This document shows, one piece after another, positions 21,742 through 32,872 of a stretch of DNA of 64,000 nucleotides. The notes beneath the pieces were generated by a model. The model saw only the letters and a program-made list of their open reading frames with translations, did no database searches and was not told the DNA's origin. Both the position numbers and the translations under genes were made by a program. The stretch is from Favolaschia claudopus (Eukaryota; Basidiomycota; Agaricomycetes; Agaricales; Mycenaceae): positions 205,684 through 269,683 of the forward strand of contig JAWWNJ010000218.1 of the NCBI GenBank assembly GCA_037176885.1, written 5' to 3'. Numbering within the stretch: the stretch's first letter is position 1; each line of letters begins with the position of its first letter.

Positions 21742-23375
21742 TCAATCCGAGTCACTGTCGCTGTCCGCACCGTTCTCGTCGCCGCCACCACCACCACCAC
21801 CATTTCCCTCTCCCTCCGCACTCTCTCCCTCGCCTTCAAGACTTGCCTCTTCCGCTGCAAGGGCCTCCATGGCCCGAGAAAACCCGTCACTCTTCTTGCG
21901 GCCATGATTCCTTCCCGGCTCCGCGTAGCTGTCCTCGGCGTCAGGAAAGAGGATACGATCCCATTCCGCGAAGACGTGAAGGATGCTCGGACTCTTCTTG
22001 TGCAACCCCGTTGTCAATATTTCCAGATACTCGTTAAATCGTCCCTCATAATCAATATTGGTGTGATCGCCGCGCGCTTGAAGTTTTATATCTGTCGACT
22101 TGCCCCAAATTGCCTAAAATCTGTGAGTAGAAAACTCTGGCATCATTGCTGAAGCTTTCACTTACCAAGACGCTGGCAGCCGCGATAGCCCCAGGTTCTG
22201 TACAACTGATCTGATGAATACGTTCCATGTTGTCGGTAACGGGGACGGCAATCGAAGCTGTGTCGGTCCCCTTATCCTCGGCCTCACGCATAGCGGCGGC
22301 CGCGTTGGGCCCACGGACAATTGCAGCAAAGAGCTGTGAGTGGTGTCAGTCATCCGAGGAAGGTGAGAGTTTCATTAGTTACGCACGCGCATCAGAACTG
22401 GATTCAGGAAACAGGTATGAATGTCGTACTCCTTGGATCCACCTTGATGCAGAAGAGGAACATCAAGCGAAGCGTACTCGCCGCGAGCTCGTGCGTCCCC
22501 CTCCCCGCTCTCGCCGTCCCCAAGCTCGTGCCATCCAATCTCCTCGCGAAATTGGCGCCGGGAAGCTGGAGAGAGAAGATCCGCTGAAGAACACTTGAAG
22601 ATGGAGTCTCCCGCGCCACGGCGGACGCGAGTCGATGTGTTAGATCGCTGAGAACTCATTCCATTCAAAAACTACGTCTCGGTGAGTCAATTAGTGCTTC
22701 TAGCGGCGCAAAAACACTCACTGCACGCCTAAACCACCCTTTTTGCCTAGTTTTCCCGTCTAAGTGATTGGGTAGGATGTCGAATAAGTCGCGAAGCTGG
22801 CCCTGCACAATTCCTTGCTTGCTATCAAATCTTTTCTTCGCATCGTAAGTCTCGTCAATCTCCTTCTTTAGCGCGCTTTTATTGATCCAAAGTCCCTTGA
22901 TCATCACGAACCGTCGTCCCAGACTCGCCACATCTGCGACAACATCCCTCGCATCGTCGTCCGAGTCGGTGTGACTCTCCTCAGACCCAGACCCCGTCCC
23001 ATCCTCACTGCCGCTCTCGCCTTCCTTCTCTGCCTCACTGTCGTCATCGCGGACACGGACACCAACGCGTCGGCGTTTCTTGCGGCGCTTCGCGTCATTT
23101 CCCTTTGACTTCGATTTGCGGCGTTTGTTTTCTTCATCTGAGGTGTTTGTAATGTCGCCTAGCGCTTGACGCATCTTCTTCTCTGCCTGATTCTTCTTCA
23201 GCTGTGAATCTCGAAGTGCCTGGCCACCATCTCATCAATTGTTCGCTTCAGGTGTGTTGTCTCGCACCTCTTTCAACTGCGCCAGGCTCATGTCGTCAAA
23301 ATTAACAGTCTCCTCTTCCGACGAATCAGAAGACGAGTCGTCGACACGCGTTCTTTTCAAAGTCTTCTTTGCCAT
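21742..23375 (-). CDS. Plavaka companion protein, 470 aa
   Basis: Five exons: 23375-23268, 23201-22722, 22671-22387, 22333-22166 and 22113-21742, all joining in phase 0, giving 470 codons plus stop with no lesion. Sequence features in order: Ser/Asp/Glu-rich N-terminus, Lys/Arg blocks (KRRKSKSKGNDAKRRKKRRR; likely nuclear localisation), an acidic Ser-rich linker, a helical region (WINKSALKKEIDETYDAKKR), a central conserved-looking domain (HELGDGESG ... LFAAIVRGPNAAAAMREAE), then NIDYEGRFNEYLEILTTGLH and a Gly/Asp-Ser-rich tail. I know similar proteins recur in Agaricomycete transposons, but no biochemical role is established to my knowledge. Transcribed divergently from the transposase, 143 bp between start codons, so the two are probably co-regulated and may act in one complex (inference). 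Confidence 0.75.
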
Positions 23376-23518
23376 CGAGTGTGGGATTGGGAGAAGGGAA
23401 GAAAGCAAGTTGTAGGTGCGTCACTGTGGAGCGGCTAAGTAATGTACTTGTTTTGTTTGCGTCATAATTTTGTTTGCGTCATAATTGTAAACACGGTCAC
23501 GCCTTTCCACTTCCTCCC
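23376..23518. promoter_or_regulatory. Bidirectional promoter with tandem TTTGCGTCATAATT motif
   Basis: The 143 bp between the two start codons contain two exact head-to-tail copies of TTGTTTGCGTCATAATT (23453-23469, 23470-23486) and a further TGCGTCA at 23417. TGCGTCA matches the core bound by AP-1/CRE-type bZIP factors (established motif; binding here is inferred). No obvious TATA box. Confidence 0.55.
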
Positions 23519-26500
23519 ATGCCCCGTCGAAGCCGTGCATCGCAAAAGCCTCCCAAAGACCCTCATCCTCGCTGCAAGTGGTGCAATAAGCATCGGGACG
23601 CTCGTGGCTTTGACAAGCATCAAAAATATTGCAAACAGATTCACGCCTCGATCCCAACGCAGGTTCGACGAAACAGACGCCCAACTGATCTGGTATTGCC
23701 TCCAGAAGATGAAGTACACTTGATATTCCAGCCCAATTTCACACCTTGACTCATATTCATTTCTACAGTCTATGGGGCTTCCGAGTCCCTCTTCGCCGCC
23801 ATTAGATCCAATGGACATTGCGTATGACGGAGAGGACCAAGAGCCTGCAGAGTTTATTGGCCCTCTGCTTCCGGGGTCGTATATCCGCATCATTCCCCAC
23901 CCCCACAGTCTTGACACCACCCACAAAATCATCCCCATCGACCTTCCTCACTCCGAGCCTGAGCCCGAAACCGCTGCGCCCGCACCATTGTCGAATCACG
24001 ATCGCTCAAGGCATCCCCCGTGGTTCCCATTCAACTCAAAGGCCGACTTCGAAGCCACGGAGATTGCCGTCAGTGGCTTGCTTCCTAAACATCTAGCCAA
24101 TAACCTCTTCTCCGGCGCATCGAAAACTTGGAATTCAGCGTCTGGAACCCGTGTCACGATAGAGAATACCGACCAGATGGAAGACTTCTTGGCGCAGGCT
24201 CGGAGATATGGAGTTCAAGTACGTCTTTTATTGCTACATTGTTGTTGAATATTCGCGTGAGCTAATGCTCAGTTCAAAACTGGCCAAATTTTCGCGCGGT
24301 ACGACGGAAAAACATATGATATAACATTCCAGTATCGTGATCCTTGGGACTGGCTTACACGCCTCCTCGAGGACGAAACTCTCGGCCCCCACATCATGTT
24401 CAACTCAGTTCGCAAGTTTTATTGCGAGGGCACGATCGAGGAAACTTGGTGCGAGCGTATCATCGATGAACCCAACACCGCTGATACCTGGGATAAGTAC
24501 GAGGTAATATCAAGTTTCTCTGTTCAAATTCTACACCAAACCTAGCGCTAAAATTTTGACAATAGTCGGAACTACCGAAGCGCGATGAACAGAACCGTGC
24601 GCACTGTCTCCTTCCACTTCATTTCTGGCTGGATGAGGGGCTAATGACGAAGCGCGTCACGATGCATCCGATGGTTCTGCGAGCCGCGTTCTTGCCCGGG
24701 AAAATTCGCAACGCGTCCGGTAATGGGGGAGGAGTTTTAATCGGATACATGCTCGGGGTGCGTAATAAATAATTTTCATCGAAACTGACATTCAAGTGGT
24801 TGACAATATGAATAGATTCCTGATCTAGGAGATCCCACCGACCGCAAAACTAAGGAGACCATCGCCTTCTCCAGATTCAAGATGAAGATCTACCAACGGG
24901 TTTTGTCGGTAATCTTTTCCAGTTTGAAGTCGAAGTCGTGGAATGGTGAGCCTATTGAATGCTACGACAATCAAATCCGCCTCTTCCATCCCGGATTTCT
25001 CATCGAGTCTATGGATGGCAAAGAGGACGCCTATTTTAATGCCTGCCGGGCGGCATTGGCAAATTATCCGTGCACAAAATGTCTTGTCCATAAAGACGAT
25101 CTCCATCGTCTGACCGCAGAGTTTGTAATGCGTACCGGCGCTGCGATGCAATCGGTCGTTTATCGAGCTCGGAACGCGGCGACAAAAGGAGAGAAGGAAG
25201 AAATCTTGAAGAAGCACGGTCTGCACGATGTCGATGTAAGCTGGGTTTCCTCGGACATTCTCGTACTCACACATCACAGCATTTTCTCTGGGGTTTTCGC
25301 TTTTCGGACTCCCACACCGCCAGCGCATATGATGTGCTGCACAAAGATGATGTGGGCAAAAATGGACATCATTTTTGGCCGCTGGTTTTGGAGGTTCTCG
25401 AGACGATTTCCGGTAAAGGGACCTTTGCGAAGAAGTATCTCTCCGGTCCTAAATTTCTATCTAAATGCGGACTGACCATTATTTTTAGCATGCGAAAATT
25501 CGCTCGGTGGCCGGGGCTCAAACATTTCAACCAAGTCACGACAATTCATTTTTCCGATGGAGAAACATTCTACCATATTATGAAGGTGCGCCTGTTGTTT
25601 TCTCGAGTGAGATTTTCTCACCTCATTGCATGCCAGTGTATTCTTCCGTGTATTGTTCAAATACTTCCGCGGAATAGTGTACTCGTTCAATGCCTTCGTT
25701 CGTATCAAAGGCTGCGAGTCATGATCGGGATGACCTGCATGCCCGAAAGTCGCCTGGATCGGCTTGCCACATTCATCAAGGATTACGAGTTTTGGTGTTC
25801 AGGGAGTAGTCAAAACAATTCTCATCCGCCTCGCTCATTGGTCGCTTTAGAAAGTATCTGACGAATACGGGAAAAATTTCAATTTCCCCAAGCAACACGC
25901 GACAAGCCATGTCATTCAAGACATACGCACCAAGGGCACCACAAATCATTTTTCGACCCGTCCCGGCGAGGGCTTCCAACAGGAGGCCCGCGAGGCCTAC
26001 AATCAGACCAACTTCAAAGATGTTGTGCCCCAGGTATTTTTCGACTCAAACTTTAGTTATAAAATAATGAATTCGGCACAGATGACTCGAATTGACGAGA
26101 ATCAAGAATCTATTGCTCGCATTCGCATGGCTATCGATGAGTACGAAAAGCAGCGCACTCTTGACGAGAAAGAGGAAGATAATATCGAGGAATCATCCAA
26201 TCACAGCGCAATCACCTCCGCTTCTTGGAGATTCGGCGCGCCCGAGCGCATCACTAACTCCCGAGCCTTCACAGATATTTTGAAGGCTCTCGGCCATTCG
26301 ATCGGGGATTTCGACACAATGCTCCGAGATTTCATCGCAGAAACCTTCCCTGGTGAACGTATCACATATGAACAGCACATTCAAGTTTGTTTTCTATTTG
26401 TGGTCTGCTTCAATTAGCTGATTTCTTGCTTACAGGTTCGGCCGTTCAAGTGCGCGCATATAACCTATCAATCTCTTGAAGATTGGCGCGGCCTTCGAGA

Positions 26501-26867
26501 TATTGTGCGGTGCAACCCTTCGTTTCACAAGCAGCGCAGACAGGACTGCGTCCTCTTTGATTCGGATGCTCCGGGAATGTCATTTGCCCGCCTCTCTGCA
26601 CTCATTCGCTGCACTCTTGAAAGTAAACGTCAGTTCGACGTTGCACTCGTCCAGACCTTCAAGCCGAGTAAGTGGAGACCCAATACAAATTGGGCTGGGT
26701 GCCAGGTGCACGAGCAAACGAAGGAATATTCACTCTTGCTGATGGACTACGTGATTCGCGGCGCTTTGCTGACTCCGGCAAGAGGGACGACAAAGGAGAG
26801 GCTTCATTATTTAGTAGATACCATTGATGCCGACATGTTCCTCCGTGCCGACAAGGTTACGGTGTAA
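23519..26867 (+). CDS. Plavaka transposase, 940 aa, open
   Basis: Eleven exons: 23519-23713, 23769-24218, 24273-24503, 24566-24757, 24816-25235, 25280-25434, 25489-25585, 25637-25805, 25855-26033, 26082-26384 and 26436-26867. Phases agree throughout (2823 nt) and no stop or frameshift is present. N-terminal Cys2-His-Cys finger, C19-x2-C22-x11-H34-x3-C38 (CKWCNKHRDARGFDKHQKYC). Plavaka core blocks: WFPFNSKADFEATEIAVSGL, FQYRDPWDWLTRLLEDE, LLPLHFWLDEGL, YMLGIPDL, HPGFLIESMDGKEDAYFNAC, CTKCLVHKDDLHRL, KFARWPGLKHFNQVTTIHFS and MIGMTCMPESRLDRLATFIK. The length is usual for the family. Family role: DDE/RNase-H-fold cut-and-paste transposition of its own element. I did not assign individual catalytic acids. 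The intron before exon 9 uses a GAAAG acceptor; the alternative upstream acceptor would break the frame. Confidence 0.88.
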
Positions 26868-27090
26868 ATATACTGCTTTTTTTTGCATGGTATCAAGGCC
26901 TAAGATTATATTGTCTGACACTACCTGATAAGCCTTGCCCTCGTCGCTTATCAGGTCTGAACAGGCCATCAGGTTCGGTCAGCACCTGATAAGGTAATTT
27001 CGATTTTTCCGACACAACCTCTGTCAGAAAACACTTTTCCCAAAATGACACCTCTCGATTGCGTTTGATGGCTGTAATAGTGTAACATTA

Positions 27091-27542
27091 GAGAGTTTGC
27101 GGTGAGCCGCCAGAAGCCACCTGGCGGCTCTAATGGCATGCGGAAAATTGGAGCGGCTATGCTGTCTGGCGGCTCGTTTGGCGGCTGGTAAGACTGGTTC
27201 AAATTTGGTTTTGCGAGTCTATTCTTAGTACTTAGTCATCTATATCTTGAGCCATACACAAACGAAGAAAATTGGACCCGAAAATCTGACGCTATCGCAC
27301 ATTTGAGCCGAAGACTTCGGTTGACGCTGGAAATTGCTTCAATTCAAAACAATTATGCACGTTTGGACAACGAACTCTCATTGGCTGAAGGTATAGTCAA
27401 ATATACAAGGTACCCAACCTCGAAATTGTGCTAAGGACCGCGCGCGACGAGCCGCTGAACGAGCCGCCACATGAAGTAGCCGCTCCAATCCGCATGCCGT
27501 TGGAGCCACCAGGTGGCTTCTGGCGGCTCACCGCAAACTCTC
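27091..27542. mobile_element. MITE of the GAGAGTTTGCGGTGAGCC family, copy B
   Basis: Same inverted ends as 13688-14134, flanked by TA (27089-27090, 27543-27544), 452 bp. Lies 76 bp beyond the Plavaka right end. Confidence 0.88.
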
Positions 27543-27655
27543 TAATGGCATGCGGATTGGAGCGGCTATGCTGTCTGGCGGCTCGTTTGGCGGCTGGTAC
27601 TTAAGACTGGTTCAAATTTGGTTTTGCAAGTCTATTCTTAGTACTTAGTCATCAT
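27543..27655. repeat. Truncated third copy of the same MITE family
   Basis: The sequence from TGGCATGCGGATTGGAGCGG to CTTAGTCATC repeats 27131-27240 of copy B with few differences, but the terminal inverted repeat and the other half are missing. It abuts copy B directly. Confidence 0.75.
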
Positions 27656-27844
27656 GAAGGCAGAGAAAACCATATATTGTGATTCCGAGTGGTGAGGGAT
27701 TTCCGCTTGATCCAGAGGGAGTCCGCTTGATCCCGAGTGATGGATGGTGATGGGAACACAGTTTTGACAGACACCCACATGGATCTGCCATGTCGGATGC
27801 CTTCTTTCCCTTTTTCGACTGTCTGCGACTTCCTAAACATCCTA

Positions 27845-27972
27845 CGGTTGCCAACGAGTCCACGCTTTGTTTTCGGCCGAAAGCTTTTCGACACGACTTT
27901 TCTGGCGCCCTTTTGTAGGCTTTCTACCTCCATAGGCCCTCTCCAGGACCCTTTTCGCGACGCCCATGACGT
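27845..27972 (+). repeat. 128-bp dispersed repeat, arm 1
   Basis: Near-identical in inverted orientation to 30106-30233. In one frame both encode LPTSPRFVFGRKLFD, FLAPFCRLSTSIG, but there is no start, splice context or known domain, so I treat it as a repeat. Similarity stops sharply at both ends. Confidence 0.7.
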
Positions 27973-28560
27973 CGAGGACACATCCCAGAACGGCCAGGAA
28001 AGGTGTCGGTACGCCGCCTTTGCCAACAAGTCCATGCTTTGGGCTTCAAGTCGATCTGAAGGGCAAATTAACACGGTTTTGAGGAAGTTATCTACATGGC
28101 TGGCAGGTTGATGTGGTGTGTCCGGGATTGTTTGCGATAGAGGTCTGTACAGTATATCTGCGTTACTGTAACTTCCGGAAACCACAACACAGTGTCATTG
28201 TAAAACAGTCGTATCAGCGCGCTACAGTATATACCTAGTGTCCTATGTAGGCGGCAAACCTGGCAATAGTAGTTGCATGCGTTGACCGCGCCGAAAGAAG
28301 CTTAGAAGGCTGGCATTTTCGCCGTACCTTTGCCGTACCTAGTAGCGCCAGAAAGTAAGGCTGTATAGGCACTGAACTGAACGAATTTCAGCAGCGGTGA
28401 TGGCGGAGGGGTGAAAACAGAGGCGGGGAGTGGTAACGGTGGCGAGTTCTTTCTTGCTTGAACAAGGTGTGTAAGTGTATACAAGATTGGGACTCCTATT
28501 TATTGCGCACCTTTTATTGAATTCGCGGTGTGCGCCCGCCGCCACACTAGACAATTCCTA
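27973..28560. other. Intergenic, nothing assigned
   Basis: No gene or element boundary recognised between the 128-bp repeat and the next MITE. Confidence 0.3.
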
Positions 28561-28793
28561 CTGTACTATTTCGACCGTAGATTCAAGTCACAGGTCACAG
28601 AGGGACCTGAATTGAATCTATTTTATTTTCGTAACGTGTCACAGCGCGTTTTTGGGCCATTTACCATCAAAATTGATCGGCAAAACACGAAAAATCTCCC
28701 TAAAAGGCAATTCGATCACTGATGAATGATGGCAAAAGTGAAGATGAAGCGTCACACCTCAAACCCATTGAATCTACGGTCGAAATAGTACAG
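28561..28793. mobile_element. MITE, CTGTACTATTTCGACC ends, copy 1
   Basis: Inverted repeats CTGTACTATTTCGACCGTAG plus ATTCA at both ends, TA at 28559-28560 and 28794-28795. 233 bp. Related copy at 31684-31843. Confidence 0.88.
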
Positions 28794-28869
28794 TAGTCTG
28801 AAATTGTTGGCGGGGGTCGACCCGGACCTCGGTTTTGTCACAGTTGTAACATCATGTGCATTTTCCCTA

Positions 28870-29447
28870 GTGTTGCCGCGGCTCGGCTCGGCTCCGGCTA
28901 GCCGATCGAGCTGAGCTATTTTAAGCCGAGCTGAGCCAGCCGTTACCAGGGCGGCTCCACGTGGCTCGGCTCAGGGTCAAGCCGGCTTGAGCCCGGCTCA
29001 GCCGCAGCTCAAGCACAATTTTGTTCAGTCTGCGGTCCCGTTGACCAATGGCTACCAATGCTGTTTAGATACACACCTACCATCCCCCAATGCCTTTAAC
29101 CTCCAGACTTCATGTCTGGGCTGTCATTTGTAGCGCTTTCGTCACCATGAGAAATTGTGTTTAAAAATAAATTTAATAAAGAAGGTGTCGACAGCGTCAA
29201 GATAGCCTGTGAATATTCTCAAAAGACTAGAAAGCGTGTCTGTGTGCTATTTCTTTGTTGTGCGATCCATGTACAGTGCCTAAATTGCAGCTTCGTGAAA
29301 ACCTTGCTGAGCCGTTGCTGAGCCGTGGGTGAGCCGCAAGCCACGTAAGCCAGCCGTTAAAAACAGCTCGGCTCGGCTTTCTGCGGTGATGGCTCTAGAG
29401 CCATCAAAAGCCGAGCCGAGCTAGCCGAAGCCGAGCCGCGGCAACAC
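28870..29447. mobile_element. Foldback element saturated with AGCCG/CGGCT, GTGTTGCCG ends
   Basis: Ends GTGTTGCCGCGGCTCGGCT are inverted at 28870 and 29447, flanked by TA (28868-28869, 29448-29449). Both subterminal regions consist almost entirely of AGCCG, GAGCC, GGCTC and related words, able to pair in many registers; the centre (about 29035-29290) is unrelated. 578 bp, non-coding. Shares its outermost nine bases with 52246-52679. Confidence 0.88.
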
Positions 29448-30105
29448 TAATTTTCCCACGCCCCAATGGGGAATGACACGTATGCGCGTCGGTGCTGTGG
29501 TACGCAGCGACCACCACTGTGAAGGCTTCGCAAGCCTTGGGAAGTATCGGAAGACTGCCCAGCCCATAAATACACATAACTCCGTGCTACTTCACGTTTT
29601 GGGACCATATTCATCAAGTAATATTATGTTCATGGAATGAGTATATTATCTTCGGGATTACGGCCCCGTCCAAAAGTCCCAGATGCTTCACAATGGTAAA
29701 TATACTCCCGGCAAATGTAAATGTGGGGTTTTAAGCCCTCCATACAGCCAACAAGCTCCATATTGGGCTCAAGTCAAGGCTCAAGTTGGACCGCCGAACG
29801 ACGTGTCATTTCCTTATCCGACCGTGTGAACTGGCACGTGTGTCACAGAATCCGAGGTCTTGGATGGCAGGCGCCATCAAGTTGAAGTTCAGACTCTAAG
29901 TATATAATAGATTTATCGACTATCATAAATCTTGTAGAGTCTGACTTGGTGAGACTAGAAAATTCCCACAACACCCGCCTCCACTGGTTGCCAGCCAACA
30001 TTTCTCCCAGCATTGAAGGAAAATTGAAAGAATAGTCTGAAACGAATATTTTCCTGTTGCAAATTAGCCCTGCGAGCCGGTCTTGACCTCAGTGTAGCGC
30101 CCCCA
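29448..30105. other. Intergenic, nothing assigned
   Basis: A short inverted pair around AGACTCTA (29891 and 29936) is the only structure noticed. Confidence 0.3.
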
Positions 30106-30233
30106 ACGTCATGGGCGTCGCAAAATGGGTCCTGGAGAGAGCCTATGGAGGTAGAAAGCCTACAAAAGGGCGCCAGAAAAGTCGCGTCGAAAAGCTTTCG
30201 GCCGAAAACAAAGCGTGGACTCGTTGGCAACCG
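30106..30233 (-). repeat. 128-bp dispersed repeat, arm 2
   Basis: Inverted copy of 27845-27972, with only a few substitutions. Confidence 0.7.
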
Positions 30234-31602
30234 TACAAGGACACAACTGCCATTGAATACAGCCTGGGCTGTTACAATACACAAAAGTCAAGGATTAATT
30301 AACCCTAAAGAAAGCTGTCGTTGACCTCGGAGACAAAGACTTTTCATCGGGACTTTCAGATATTTTGATTGACCGGATGTAAATTACGAGACGGTCTTCT
30401 ACTGGTCTATGTGTCTGTCGGCTAATTTTTCTATCGGCTAATTTATGTCTATCGTTTTGCAAGTGTCTGCCATAGAAACGGCGTGTCTGCCCCACTCTAG
30501 CACAAACAGGGGCCTTTCTGTGGGTCTGCGGTGTCTGTGGTGTCTGCCGCAGACCACTGCAGACATCTGTCGTTTTCCAGATGTGGCCATTTCACGCGTC
30601 AAGACTTTGGCTGGAATTGCATTTCGAACAAGTTTTCACTGAGGACAACTGGAAAAACTCAATGTAACAGATTCAATGCGGATGCTTCAAGTTGAGACTA
30701 CTAGTACTGATACATTACATTTACTCTCCACAGCCAACGAATGGACCTTACTTAGTACCAGTCAATATGTATTTTTCTGAAACCTCATCTACTTGAACGT
30801 AGTTGATAATTTCTTGTTCAACTTACTTTACTCCAATGTGCATTGTAATATTGATACAGGTAGGCCGGAACTCCGGCATACAAATCATATTTAGACTTAG
30901 ATATAGAGTAAGAATTTATATATTCTAGTTACATTTCTGGCCACAATAAATTTATTGTATTTTAGCTAGTTTCTGAGGTCCATATTCTAAATGAGAAACA
31001 ATTAACTTGTTGGCCCGATAAATTGAGGAAACGTGGCAGTGAAGTAGTTCACATCACGGCAATCACGGCAAAATTGCCATATATGGAAGGTCGGCACATC
31101 CCGGCCAGTGCCGGCCGGAAAAATTTTGCGATTTTGGGGCCCTTTTTGGGCCGAAAAAGTCATTGTCACGCGTCACCTAGGCTCGACACCAGATGCCATC
31201 AGCGCATCAAATGTCTGCCGCACCACTCAACCTTCACCAAATCTCAACCAAATCCAAGGGACTTCTGCTATGGATGTTTGCTGGGGTCAGAATTGAGCTG
31301 TATTCGTGTTTTCCTACAGATATTGCTTCAGAATACCTGTCCCTCGCATGCTACATCAAAGTAAGGCCTCTCTCATTGACCTCAAATAAAAATGTATGCT
31401 AGAAAACTTCATTGTAGTTCTTATTTCTGGTCAGTTTCAACTCAGAATCACTTGAATGCATGATTAGAATGGATCACAAGAGTTTCCAGCAACCTCCGAG
31501 CGAATATGGCCCATATGGGCACAAACTGAGCAGCTTGAGCCCGGAGATGTAGGTATAGTCGGAGTTTGAAATTTCCGTCTGTCAATCTACGGCTAAGTGC
31601 TT
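30234..31602. other. Intergenic; GTCTG-rich patch at 30390-30580
   Basis: GTGTCTGCC, GTCTGTGG and their complements are strongly over-represented at 30390-30580, recalling the motif-saturated foldback elements, but no terminal inverted repeat was found. The rest is AT-rich and unassigned. Confidence 0.35.
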
Positions 31603-31658
31603 CCAGCCGTTATAGTAAGTAATACCTGCTTGCTCGTCATTACCACTATAACGGCTGG
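31603..31658. repeat. Perfect 14-bp stem-loop
   Basis: CCAGCCGTTATAGT and ACTATAACGGCTGG are separated by 28 bases. It lies just outside the 31684-31843 MITE. Confidence 0.6.
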
Positions 31659-31683
31659 TATCGAGCCTACATAGCCCTCGGTA

Positions 31684-31843
31684 CTGTACTATTTCGACCA
31701 TAACTTCAGCCGCTGTGACCTGTGACCACTTAACTCCACTTTTTCACTAATTCAAATTGCGTTTTCCGGGCTGTTTTTGATGGGAAAACGGGCCAAAACT
31801 GCCCTGTGACCTGGGACATGAAGTTGTGGTCGAAATAGTACAG
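31684..31843. mobile_element. MITE, CTGTACTATTTCGACC ends, copy 2
   Basis: Same ends as 28561-28793, TA duplication at 31682-31683 and 31844-31845, only 160 bp. The interior is diverged from copy 1. Confidence 0.87.
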
Positions 31844-31924
31844 TAGAGCCAAAAAGCTATGGGATATGACAGATTTATGGGTTATCCCAGCCAAAAACCG
31901 GTCAAAAACCCCCAAAAATGTAGT

Positions 31925-32302
31925 GCGTTCGGATCATCCTGCCAGCAGGATCAGGTTGCAGGAGGCAGGATCGGCAACCCGGGTAAGGCCTTCCCGGGCA
32001 CAACCCGGGCATGTCCGCGGCTTGGTGAATGACGGCATACGTGGGTTCTCGAGTACAGAAACACTGTCTTTGAGTAGCTTTGAGTCCCCGAACGCGTTGG
32101 GATGTCGAGTCATAAAGGCACAAGTTTTTAATGATGTATTTTTGCATATGACGCGTCGAAACGCGTAGAAAGACGCGAAAAGAGGTGAAATAAGGAAAAT
32201 GTTGATGGGTCACGGTACCTGTCCATCAGGCGGACCGTTGCCCCGATCAGCCATCATCCTGCATCATCCTGCTTCTTGCTGCTGTCAGGACGATCCGAAC
32301 GC
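31925..32302. mobile_element. MITE-like element with GCGTTCGGATC ends and CAGGAT repeats
   Basis: GCGTTCGGATC at 31925-31935 is inverted at 32292-32302, and each side carries several ATCCTG/CAGGAT words plus CCCGGG-rich hairpins near 31980-32010. No target duplication is evident. Confidence 0.55.
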
Positions 32303-32334
32303 AATCTTGATTCTTGGGTTATGGGAGCTATGGG

Positions 32335-32872
32335 TTATGACAGCTTTGACTGTATTTTACATGTATGTATATAGTACACCTCATTACTAAGCATTTGTTT
32401 GGGTACATAAAAACTCGAAAAGCCTCCTACGTATGTACGCTCTAGCGCGCGAGCAACATCTTTCTCACGAGTGACGTGAGCCAGTAGGCGAATCGGTGGG
32501 TAGACGATATGGGCGGGGATTTGCAGCGTTGACGGATTCGACGTGGCGAGAGGAGAGCTTGTGCGGAGATAGAACGGTAACCTATGCGTTGCGGCGTTGG
32601 TAGACTCAAAGAAGGCGTCGAAGCGGAGCTTTTGATGGGAGATAGGAGTCGCTGTGGCTGTCGATGGTATGAGAGGCTGCAGAGGAGAGGAAATTAGCGT
32701 AGAGAAGAGACTGGAATGTAGATACACGCACCTTAACTCTAGGTGCCGGCAAAGGGGAGATGAGTAACGCGAAAGGTGGCCACCGAGCCAGCAACTAGAT
32801 AGTCTTGCTTGCGACCTCCGTGCATTGACGATCCAGAAGTTGTGACCAGAGCACCACTACGAGTCGGGCCAT
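32335..32872 (-). CDS. Small hypothetical protein, three exons
   Basis: ATG at 32872; exons 32872-32861, 32794-32732 and 32676-32335, with introns of 66 and 55 nt. About 138 aa. The joined N-terminus reads MARLLLARWPPFALLISPLP, like a signal or mitochondrial-targeting segment. The body contains KLRFDAFFESTNAATHRLPF and VYPPIRLLAHVTREKDVARA. No family recognised. Phases and splice sites fit, which is the main support; the four-codon first exon is the weakest part, and the gene could begin elsewhere. Confidence 0.45.

Larger units (their letters stand above)
21160..27014 (+). mobile_element. Complete Plavaka DNA transposon (5.86 kb)
   Basis: Bounded by TGTCGGAAAAATCGAA at 21160-21175 and its inverted copy at 26999-27014. 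Inside each end lies a cluster of CAGG/CTGATAAG motifs (21205-21320; 26925-26996), including the shared CAGGCCATCAGGT. Two genes fill it: a divergent pair of the companion protein (-) and the transposase (+), both open throughout. CA follows or precedes each end (..GCA, CAA..), so a short target duplication is possible but not firmly resolved. Plavaka elements are CMC-type (CACTA-related) transposons expanded in Agaricomycetes (established knowledge). This copy appears structurally complete. Confidence 0.82.
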
